Below, piece by piece: positions 1 through 4,620 of a DNA stretch of 5,011 nt. Positions within the stretch are counted from its first letter, which is position 1, and each line of letters starts with the position of its first letter. The stretch lies in NCBI GenBank assembly GCA_017613225.1, contig JAGAEH010000099.1, positions 1-5,011 on the forward strand, read 5' to 3'. The notes under the pieces are model-generated. The model was not told the origin of the DNA, did not search any database, and was given only the letters and a program-made list of their open reading frames with translations. The stretch comes from Lachnospiraceae bacterium. GTDB lineage: Bacteria > Bacillota > Clostridia > Lachnospirales > Lachnospiraceae. The position numbers and the translations under genes are program-made.

Positions 1-1
1 A

Positions 2-355
2 CTTCTCCGCGGCGTCAACAGAACCGACATCGAGAGAGGACAGGTTCTCTGCAAGCCCGATTCCGTAAAGTGCCACAAGCAGTTCAAGGGTCAGGTTTAC
101 GTCCTTACCAAGGATGAGGGCGGCCGCCATACTCCTTTCTTCAACAACTATCGTCCTCAGTTCTACTTCAGAACCACTGACGTTACCGGCGTTACCATGC
201 TGCCTGAAGGCGTTGAGATGTGCATGCCCGGCGACAACGTCGAGATGACCGTGGAACTGATCCACAATGTTGCCATGGAAGTCGGCCTTCGCTTCGCTAT
301 CCGTGAAGGCGGCCGTACCGTTGGTGCCGGCACTGTTACCTCCATCATCGAGTAA
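2..355 (+). CDS. tuf: Elongation factor Tu, C-terminal part (5' end outside window)
   Basis: EF-Tu is the cytoplasmic GTPase that brings aminoacyl-tRNA to the ribosome. Only the last 118 codons are present, read in frame from base 2: the end of domain 2 (LLRGVNRTDIERGQVL) and all of domain 3. Near-invariant EF-Tu stretches are visible, including KDEGGRHTPFF, YRPQFYFRTTDVTG, LPEGVEM, MPGDN and LRFAIREGGRTVGAG, and the protein ends TVTSIIE then TAA. The alanine and arginines of RFAIREGGR, a region where elfamycin-resistance changes are known in E. coli EF-Tu, are the usual ones. The GTPase domain lies outside the window. Codon choice (GTT, CGT, GGC, AAC, ACC) is typical of a highly expressed gene and differs from the GC-ending codons of the downstream genes. 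No second translation gene follows; an intrinsic terminator lies shortly after the stop, so tuf is the last gene of its transcript. Confidence 0.98.
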   Translation, partial: LLRGVNRTDIERGQVLCKPDSVKCHKQFKGQVYVLTKDEGGRHTPFFNNYRPQFYFRTTDVTGVTMLPEGVEMCMPGDNVEMTVELIHNVAMEVGLRFAIREGGRTVGAGTVTSIIE

Positions 356-381
356 TCAGTACCTGAACTGACAGGCAAAAC

Positions 382-412
382 AAGGCCCTCCGCTTTATGC
401 GGGGGGCTTTTT
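382..412 (+). terminator. Intrinsic terminator of tuf
   Basis: A 12-bp stem (382-393 with 399-410, two G-T wobbles) closes a 5-base loop TTTAT. The GC-rich core CCCTCCGC/GCGGGGGG is followed by TTTTT at 408-412. It begins 26 bases after the tuf stop codon. On the opposite strand the arm is followed by TTGTTTTG, so it could also act weakly as a backstop for degV transcription. Confidence 0.9.
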
Positions 413-492
413 CTGTGGAAAAAGGCGGCGTACAGCAGAAAGGGGCGGACAAGAGGGTCAGCGGACGAAACGTGCCGGCAGCCGGTCCCGAT

Positions 493-521
493 AAGAAAAG
501 CCCCTTCAGAAAGAAGGGGCT
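493..521 (-). terminator. Intrinsic terminator of degV (minus strand)
   Basis: There is a perfect 9-bp stem, AGCCCCTTC (499-507) with GAAGGGGCT (513-521), and a 5-base loop. Read on the minus strand the stem is followed by TTTCTTAT, a T-rich tail; read on the plus strand it is followed by CTGCGGG. It therefore works in the minus direction and terminates degV, about 150 bases past that gene's stop codon. Confidence 0.85.
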
Positions 522-674
522 CTGCGGGATGGCAGTACAGGTGTCAGAGGGAAGCTGTCAGACCTGCATGAAGGCGCTTGTTATTTGGGGATGGATCAGT
601 GGGGGAAGGCGCCTTTCGCCGGTTTATGGATCCTCCCGCGGGATCCGTTGGGGCTTGGACAGTCTAAAGCGCTG
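522..674 (-). other. Long degV 3' UTR in a convergent gap
   Basis: The 319 bases between the tuf and degV stop codons hold no credible gene. They contain the two facing terminators and this stretch, which by its position is transcribed as the degV 3' UTR. It holds a direct repeat TGTCAGA (542-548 and 556-562), outer arms CAGGT/ACCTG (538-542 and 562-566), and an inverted GGATCC pair (628-633 and 641-646) around TCCCGCG. I see no known RNA family. Open frames through it lack a ribosome binding site and run across terminator sequence. Confidence 0.5.
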
Positions 675-1601
675 TCAGTTGGAGGCTGTACGTCTGTCGG
701 CGGAAACGGGCTTTTCGCAGACCTTCGCGGCTGCTGAAACGCCTCCGCGTTCCCTGCCTTCAAAGAAGACAGCCAAAGTGCCGGGACCGGCGTGGGAACC
801 GATGACCGGACCCATGTCGGTCAGGTAGGCGGCCGGAGCGCCGCCCATGGCGACGATCCTGCTCTCCAGGAACCGCGCCTCTTCCAGGCAGTCCGCGTGG
901 GAGATGACGTAGGGCTCCTGCAGGTCGATGGCCAGTTCAATGAACTTTTTGGCAATTGCCGTGATGCAGTTCTTCCGGCCGCGGATGCTGGCGGCCTTCT
1001 GCAGGTGGCCGTCGCCGTCCACCAGGATGACCGGCTTGATGTTCAGCATGTTGCCGACGATGGCGGAGGAGGCGGAGAGCCTTCCGCCGCGCTTCAAATA
1101 CATCAGGTCGTCCACCGCGACGTAATGGCACACGCTGGGACCGCGCCCGCGGATGAAAGCGGCGTTTTCCTCAATGGAAGCGCCATTGTCCCGCTGCTGC
1201 ACGGCGTAATGGACCATCAGGCCCTCGCCGCCGCTGGCGCAGGTGGTGTCCACCGGGATGATGGTCCGCTCCGGATACTTCTCGGCCAGGGCCATGGCGG
1301 CAATTGCGCCGGAGTTGTAGGTAGTGGACAATCCCGATGTAAACCCAATATATAACACATCGCGGCCTTCTGCAAGTTCTGGCTCAAAAATTTTGAAAAA
1401 TGTATCAGTATTGACGGCGGAAGTCCTGGAGACGCCGCCGGCCCGCATGCGGCTGTAAAACTCGTCGATGGGCATCTTGTCGTTGTCAAAGACTTCTTCG
1501 GATCCGTCGAAGGTAAAGTTCAGATTGGCGCATTTGACGTTCCAGGCCTTCAGCAGTTCGGCGGGGAGGTCACAGCTGGAATCGGTTACGATCGTGTACA
1601 T
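675..1601 (-). CDS. degV: DegV family protein (fatty-acid-binding, FakB-like)
   Basis: DegV/FakB proteins are cytoplasmic carriers that hold a fatty acid; in characterised systems they present it to the kinase FakA for phosphorylation and entry into phospholipid synthesis. Family hallmarks in order are TDSSCDLP (6-13), SRTSAVNT (58-65, hydroxyl residues of the carboxylate site), GFTSGLSTTYNSG (86-98), DTTCASGGEG (118-127), YLKRGGRLS (168-176), KPVILVDGDG (189-198) and GPVIGSHAGPGTLAVFF (264-280), with His270 at the position of the ligand-contacting histidine. The start is supported by AAGGAG at 1614-1609, seven bases before ATG. Typical members are about 280 residues; this one has 308, because about 25 non-conserved residues (GGVSAAAKVCEKPVSADRR...) follow the usual ending FFEGRER. 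No fakA is in the window. The gene is convergent with tuf and divergent from the DUF1836 gene. Family assignment is firm; the fatty acid bound is unknown. Confidence 0.95.
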   Translation of the reverse strand: MYTIVTDSSCDLPAELLKAWNVKCANLNFTFDGSEEVFDNDKMPIDEFYSRMRAGGVSRTSAVNTDTFFKIFEPELAEGRDVLYIGFTSGLSTTYNSGAIAAMALAEKYPERTIIPVDTTCASGGEGLMVHYAVQQRDNGASIEENAAFIRGRGPSVCHYVAVDDLMYLKRGGRLSASSAIVGNMLNIKPVILVDGDGHLQKAASIRGRKNCITAIAKKFIELAIDLQEPYVISHADCLEEARFLESRIVAMGGAPAAYLTDMGPVIGSHAGPGTLAVFFEGRERGGVSAAAKVCEKPVSADRRTASN

Positions 1602-1614
1602 AATGTCACTCCTT

Positions 1615-1642
1615 ATCTAATCTAATATGCAAGATTAGATTA
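1615..1642. promoter_or_regulatory. Dyad operator over the degV -10 box
   Basis: Tandem TCTAA units (1616-1625) face tandem TTAGA units on the other arm, which gives two overlapping perfect 9-bp dyads. One pairs 1615-1623 with 1632-1640 (8-base loop); the other pairs 1618-1626 with 1634-1642 (7-base loop). The element is AT-rich in a GC-rich region and covers the predicted degV -10 box and transcription start, where a bound repressor would block RNA polymerase. The stem has no T-run after it and is AT-rich, so a DNA operator fits better than a terminator. The binding protein is not known; the divergent DUF1836 regulator is the obvious candidate. Confidence 0.7.
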
Positions 1643-1665
1643 ACAAATCCACTGGCACATGTCAA
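1637..1665 (-). promoter_or_regulatory. degV promoter
   Basis: On the minus strand a perfect -35 box TTGACA (1665-1660) is followed by a 17-base spacer and TAATCT (1642-1637). A TG one base before the -10 box (TGTTAATCT) makes an extended -10 that compensates for the weak hexamer. The expected start is roughly 1630, giving a leader of about 30 bases. The -10 box lies inside the dyad operator. Confidence 0.7.
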
Positions 1666-1690
1666 GTAATATTTGCTGTCAAAGATATTG
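1660..1690. repeat. Imperfect direct repeat between divergent promoters
   Basis: TGTCAAGTAATATTTG (1660-1675) is followed by TGTCAAAGATATTG (1677-1690), which is the same sequence with a shift of one or two bases in the middle; the period is 17 bases. It spans the degV -35 box and runs into the -35 box of the DUF1836 gene. It could be a tandem regulator site or partly a coincidence of two TTGACA-like boxes. Confidence 0.4.
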
Positions 1691-1715
1691 AATTCCGGTT
1701 TCCCCGTGCTATAAT
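1688..1715 (+). promoter_or_regulatory. Promoter of the DUF1836 gene
   Basis: TTGAAT (1688-1693), a 16-base spacer and a perfect TATAAT (1710-1715), preceded by TGC (extended -10). The expected start is near 1722, about 48 bases before the chosen start codon. It is back-to-back with the degV promoter; the two -35 boxes are 22 bases apart. Confidence 0.75.
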
Positions 1716-1754
1716 CGGTTCAGAAGGACGGATAGAGCAGATCAGATGCCGTCC

Positions 1755-1761
1755 GAGGGGG
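1755..1761 (+). promoter_or_regulatory. Ribosome binding site deciding the DUF1836 start
   Basis: GAGGGGG lies eight bases before the ATG at 1770. The in-frame ATG at 1746 has only GAGCAG upstream and would place this purine run inside the coding region, so 1770 is preferred. Confidence 0.7.
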
Positions 1762-1769
1762 ACAAAGTG

Positions 1770-2369
1770 ATGTACGATAAACAGTTGATCGCGAAAAAGC
1801 TGAGACGCTGGGAGAAATACATGGACAACTACAGTCTGCCCACCTGGGAGGAGATCCCGGATTTCGGGCTGTACATGGACCAGATCATCACGCTGCTGAA
1901 GCGCTATCTGGACTATCTTCCTCCGGACGTTCAGGACGGGGAGGTCATCACCGCGGCGACCATCAACAACTACGTCCGCAAGAAGATCATGCCGGAACCG
2001 GTGAAAAAGCGCTATTACCGCATCCACGTCGCCTATCTGATCATGATCTGTTCCCTGAAGCAGACCCTCAGCATGAACATGATCAGCACCATGATCCCCG
2101 CGGATCTGCCGGAGGACAGGCTCCGGGAGACTTACACCAAGTATAGCCAGACGCTGCAGCGCTCCGGCGCGGCCTTCGTGCAGGACATCCGGATCATGGC
2201 GGGAAAGATCCTGGACCACGAACCCGGTGATGCCCGCATGGTGGAGGACACGGATGAGCTGGTGGTGGCGGCCACCGCCTATTCGGGCTACGCCAAGCTG
2301 CTGGCGGAGAAGCTGATCGCGCTGAAGGGCAAGAAGGTGGAAGACCTGGACCCTGAAGAACTGATATAA
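1770..2369 (+). CDS. DUF1836 protein, probable MerR-like DNA-binding regulator
   Basis: A 199-residue soluble protein of the DUF1836 family, to which B. subtilis YkrK, described as a repressor of htpX, is related. Family features are LPTWEEIPDFGLYMDQIITLLKRYL (23-47), followed by a helix-turn-helix-like block ITAATINNYVRKKIMPEPVKKRYYRIHVAYLIMI (60-93). The pattern resembles a MerR head: helix, a conserved INNYVR recognition segment, a wing around KKRYYR, then a helix leading into LKQTLSMNMISTM (97-109). The C-terminal half (113-185) is helical, perhaps for dimerisation or ligand sensing, and ends in a charged tail. No membrane segment or cysteine-rich site is seen. ATG at 1770 is preferred over 1746 because of its ribosome binding site. 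The gene is divergent from degV with a dyad between them, which suggests it controls degV, itself, or both; that link is inferred. The family call is firm, the ligand unknown. Confidence 0.88.
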   Translation: MYDKQLIAKKLRRWEKYMDNYSLPTWEEIPDFGLYMDQIITLLKRYLDYLPPDVQDGEVITAATINNYVRKKIMPEPVKKRYYRIHVAYLIMICSLKQTLSMNMISTMIPADLPEDRLRETYTKYSQTLQRSGAAFVQDIRIMAGKILDHEPGDARMVEDTDELVVAATAYSGYAKLLAEKLIALKGKKVEDLDPEELI

Positions 2370-2371
2370 GA

Positions 2372-2415
2372 GAGCAGCCCCGCGGACCTGCGCAGGTCTC
2401 TTTGCGGGACCGCTC
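2372..2415. repeat. Large stem-loop with a 14-base perfect palindrome
   Basis: The palindrome GACCTGCGCAGGTC (2385-2398) is enclosed by CCCGC (2379-2383) pairing with GCGGG (2404-2408), and further out by GAGC (2372-2375) pairing with GCTC (2412-2415). It starts just after the DUF1836 stop codon. It has no T-run, so it is not a terminator by itself; it may protect the mRNA 3' end or be a protein-binding dyad. Confidence 0.6.
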
Positions 2416-2437
2416 CCGAACCGAACCAGAGTACCGT

Positions 2438-2482
2438 CCGGGAGAGGCGCTTCGCTGAATGAGCCGCCTCCCCCGGTTTTTT
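2438..2482 (+). terminator. Intrinsic terminator of the DUF1836 gene
   Basis: A 12-pair GC-rich stem with one mismatch (CCGGGAGAGGCG at 2438-2449 with CGCCTCCCCCGG at 2465-2476) and a 15-base loop, followed directly by TTTTTT (2477-2482). It separates the DUF1836 gene from the two-component operon. Confidence 0.9.
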
Positions 2483-2511
2483 GATCCGGAAAAATGATAA
2501 AAAGGGCGGGA

Positions 2512-2535
2512 AAAAGCGGGATCCTTTCCGCTTTT
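2512..2535. other. Stem-loop upstream of the two-component operon
   Basis: AAAAGCGG (2512-2519) pairs perfectly with CCGCTTTT (2528-2535), with a G-T pair added inside and a 6-base loop. It may be a second, weaker terminator after the DUF1836 gene, since its T-run is part of the stem. On the minus strand the stem is followed by a further T and then CCCGCC. It ends about 25 bases before the predicted -10 box of the response-regulator gene. Confidence 0.4.
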
Positions 2536-2559
2536 AAACTTCGTTTTAGGAAAGCATGG

Positions 2560-2566
2560 TATAGAT
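2560..2566 (+). promoter_or_regulatory. Possible promoter (-10) of the two-component operon
   Basis: TATAGAT at 2560, preceded by TGG, makes an extended -10 box. No good TTGACA lies at the right distance. Instead TTTAAA (2533-2538) and TTTTAG (2544-2549), 11 bases apart, lie upstream, as in activator-dependent promoters of the PhoB/PhoP kind. The ribosome binding site AAAGGGGG (2573-2580) lies nine bases before the ATG at 2590. Confidence 0.35.
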
Positions 2567-2589
2567 GAGCGTAAAGGGGGACATCCGAC

Positions 2590-3279
2590 ATGCGGTTACT
2601 GCTTGCTGAAGACGAAAAAGCGCTTTCGAAGGCGCTGGTAAAGATACTGGAAAAGAACAACTATTCCGTGGACGCCGTGTACGACGGCGAGGACGCGCTC
2701 GCGTTTCTCGAGACCGGCTGCTACGACGCCGCGATACTGGACATCATGATGCCGAAAAAGGACGGGATCACGGTCTTGAAGAAGGTGCGGTCGGAAGGCA
2801 ACCAGATCCCGATCCTGATGCTGACCGCGAAATCGGAGATCGAAGACCGCGTGCTGGGTCTTGACAGCGGGGCGAACGATTATCTGCCCAAGCCCTTCGA
2901 CACCCGGGAGCTTCTCGCCCGCATCAGAAGCATTTCCAGGACCAGGGCGGAGTCGGACACGAAACTGACCGCCGGGAACATCACTCTGGACCGCGCCACC
3001 TACGAACTTGCTTCCCCTACGGGCAGCTTCCGCCTGGCCAACAAAGAATACCAGATGATGGAATATTTCATGGTCAATCCGCACCGCATCCTTTCCGCCG
3101 ACATGTTCATGGAAAAGATCTGGGGATATGAAAGCGACGCCGAGATCAACGTGGTATGGGTGTATATTTCGTATCTGCGGAAAAAACTGGCGGCGCTGGG
3201 CGCCAACGTCCAGATAAAATCGTCGCGGAACGCCGGCTATTCCCTGGAGGACAGCGATGATAAACAAGCTAAAGCGTAA
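2590..3279 (+). CDS. OmpR/PhoB-family response regulator
   Basis: A 229-residue DNA-binding response regulator that acts in the cytoplasm and is phosphorylated by the kinase encoded next to it. Receiver domain, residues 1-115: acidic pair Glu7/Asp8, phosphoacceptor Asp51 in ILDIMMPKKDG, switch Thr79 in MLTA, and Lys101 in LPKPF, so all catalytic positions are intact. After a short linker comes a winged helix (about 126-221) with RLANKEYQMMEYFMVNPHRILS, then NVVWVYISYLRKKL as recognition helix, and a wing ending RNAGYSLE; most relatives have RGxGY here. Length is normal for the family. The start is set by AAAGGGGG nine bases upstream. The last 23 bases overlap the kinase gene, so the two are translationally coupled. 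The class is certain. Which system it is cannot be read from sequence; it is generic among clostridial OmpR-type regulators, and a PhoP/PhoB name would not be justified. Confidence 0.95.
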   Translation: MRLLLAEDEKALSKALVKILEKNNYSVDAVYDGEDALAFLETGCYDAAILDIMMPKKDGITVLKKVRSEGNQIPILMLTAKSEIEDRVLGLDSGANDYLPKPFDTRELLARIRSISRTRAESDTKLTAGNITLDRATYELASPTGSFRLANKEYQMMEYFMVNPHRILSADMFMEKIWGYESDAEINVVWVYISYLRKKLAALGANVQIKSSRNAGYSLEDSDDKQAKA

Positions 3280-4498
3280 GTTTTTGATCATCGGTACTGT
3301 CTCCATGTTCATTCTGATGGCGGTGCTGGTGCTGATCATGAACATCGTCAATTACCGGGAGGTCACCTCCGACGCCGATTCGGTGCTGGACGTGCTGACA
3401 CAGCCCAACATGCCGATCTTCAACGAAGGAGCGCCGCCGGAAAAGCCGGAAGAGATCACCGGCTTCATGCCTCCGGGAATGTCGCTGGAGGTGCCCTATG
3501 AATCCAGGTTTTTTGACGCCCGGGTCTCCGAAGACGGGGACATTCTGCAGTACGATCTGTCAAGGATCGTCTCTGTGGACAACGAGTCGGCGCAGAAATA
3601 CATCAGGGCCGCTCTGGAAAGCAGCCATGACCGCGGGTTCATCGACAGTTTCCGCTACTTGAAGACCGCCGATGAAAAGGGCACGAGGATCCTCTTCCTG
3701 GACTGCGGCCGCAAACTGGATTCTTACCGGAGCTTTCTGTGGACCAGCGTGATCGTCGGCCTCATCGGCTGTCTGGCGGTCTTTGTCGCCTTCATCTTCG
3801 CGGCGGGAAAGGTCGTCGCGCCCATCGCGGAAAGCTACGAAAAACAGAAGAGATTCATCTCCGACGCCGGCCATGAGATCAAGACGCCCCTGACCATCAT
3901 CAACGCCAACGTCGATCTGCTGGAATGCGACGGGGAAAAGGAAGAGCTCACCGACATCAGGACGCAGACGAAGCGGCTGACGGAGCTGACGAACAACCTG
4001 GTCATGCTGTCCAAGATGGAAGAGGCGGAGCACGCGTTTCAGAAGATCGAGTTCCCCCTTTCCGACCTGGTGAGCGAGACGGTGGGATCCTTCCGCGCTC
4101 CTGCCGCATCCCGGGGGCTGGATCTGGAGGTCAGCATCACCCCCGGCATCACCATGAACGGATCTCCGGACATGATCCGCCAGCTGGTGTCCGTACTTCT
4201 GGACAACGCGGTCAAGTATTCTCCGGACGGCGAAAAGATCACGGCCGAGCTGTCGGCCCAGAGGAAAACGGTCACCTTCTCGGTGGAAAACGCTTCGTCG
4301 GAGAAGCTCAGCGGGGAAGACCTGGACCGGGTATTCGACCGGTTCTACCGCACTGACAAGTCGAGAAACTCCGAGACGGGCGGGCACGGCATCGGGCTCT
4401 CCATCGCGAAAGCGGTCACCGAAGCCCACGGCGGCAGCATTTCAGCCGCTTCAAAGACCGGCTATGATTTCTGCGTGACGGTGTGTCTGCCGGTATGA
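3257..4498 (+). CDS. Membrane sensor histidine kinase, no HAMP domain
   Basis: A 413-residue partner kinase of the response regulator. Layout: short cytoplasmic start rich in Lys/Arg, TM1 (about 9-31), an outside sensor loop of about 130 residues (32-160) with a proline-rich part near 50-80, TM2 (about 161-183), HisKA, then HATPase_c. The H-box is SDAGHEIKTPL with phospho-His206; the N-box LLDNAVKYS carries Asn317; the F-box is FDRFYR (360-365); the G2 box is GGHGIGLSIA (375-384). His206 lies only about 22 residues after TM2, too near for a full HAMP domain. The G1 box, normally DxGxG, reads VENASSEKLSGEDL (343-356), so its aspartate and glycines are missing; clostridial kinases of this type often vary here, so activity is still likely. 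GGAGG lies six bases before ATG 3257, inside the regulator gene. The sensor loop matches no ligand-binding domain I recognise, so the signal is unknown. Confidence 0.94.
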   Translation: MINKLKRKFLIIGTVSMFILMAVLVLIMNIVNYREVTSDADSVLDVLTQPNMPIFNEGAPPEKPEEITGFMPPGMSLEVPYESRFFDARVSEDGDILQYDLSRIVSVDNESAQKYIRAALESSHDRGFIDSFRYLKTADEKGTRILFLDCGRKLDSYRSFLWTSVIVGLIGCLAVFVAFIFAAGKVVAPIAESYEKQKRFISDAGHEIKTPLTIINANVDLLECDGEKEELTDIRTQTKRLTELTNNLVMLSKMEEAEHAFQKIEFPLSDLVSETVGSFRAPAASRGLDLEVSITPGITMNGSPDMIRQLVSVLLDNAVKYSPDGEKITAELSAQRKTVTFSVENASSEKLSGEDLDRVFDRFYRTDKSRNSETGGHGIGLSIAKAVTEAHGGSISAASKTGYDFCVTVCLPV

Positions 4499-4530
4499 AC
4501 CGAGGGAAGGCCAACATGGCCATGGAAACA

Positions 4531-4561
4531 GAGGAAGCGGGTGAATGCCTGCTTCCTTTTT
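4531..4561 (+). terminator. Intrinsic terminator of the two-component operon
   Basis: AGGAAGCGGG (4532-4541) pairs with CCTGCTTCCT (4548-4557) with one G-T wobble and a 6-base loop; the second arm runs straight into TTTTT (4557-4561). It starts 33 bases after the kinase stop codon and overlaps the upstream edge of the next promoter. Confidence 0.88.
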
Positions 4562-4589
4562 AAGTGCAGTTAAGTTTGGAAGGTATAAT
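4560..4589 (+). promoter_or_regulatory. Promoter of the VTC-domain gene with tandem TTAAGT repeat
   Basis: A perfect -10 box TATAAT lies at 4584-4589. The -35 region has no TTGACA but holds TTAAGT twice, at 4560-4565 and 4570-4575, a 10-base period with 4 bases between. Either copy alone is a poor -35 box (the first is 18 bases from the -10). The arrangement resembles tandem sites of OmpR/PhoB-type regulators. The ribosome binding site AAAGGAGG (4607-4614) is ideal and lies six bases before ATG 4621. Confidence 0.6.
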
Positions 4590-4620
4590 GAGACCCAGAA
4601 CATTCGAAAGGAGGCCAAAG

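Noticed and set aside
542..562. TGTCAGA direct repeat as a possible CRISPR or attachment site
   Set aside because: Only two 7-base copies with a 7-base gap; no array, no integrase and no tRNA nearby.
397..828. 143-codon plus-strand open frame between tuf and degV
   Set aside because: It begins in the loop of the tuf terminator, crosses the degV terminator and ends inside degV; its product has no family resemblance.
792..1355. 187-codon plus-strand open frame opposite degV
   Set aside because: DegV motifs run through the whole region on the other strand; the product is repetitive Gly/Ala/Val/His without a domain or ribosome binding site.
1746..1769. Earlier in-frame ATG for the DUF1836 protein
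   Set aside because: Poor ribosome binding site; the purine run at 1755-1761 fits the ATG at 1770, and family similarity starts after that ATG.
1662..2660. 332-codon open frame on the minus strand opposite the DUF1836 gene
   Set aside because: It is antisense to a gene with clear family motifs, covers the terminator and promoters, and its product is a low-complexity Arg/His/Gln-rich chain typical of the reverse frame of GC-rich genes.
2596..3351. 251-codon minus-strand open frame opposite the response regulator
   Set aside because: Shadow of an intact receiver/winged-helix gene; no ribosome binding site and no recognisable domain.
3560..4429. 289-codon minus-strand open frame opposite the histidine kinase
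   Set aside because: Shadow frame rich in Arg, Asp, Gln and Val, with no motifs, opposite an intact kinase.
2590..4498. Naming the two-component pair phoP/phoR or vanR/vanS
   Set aside because: The domains are generic for OmpR-type pairs; no neighbouring pst, phoA or van genes are present to support a specific name.
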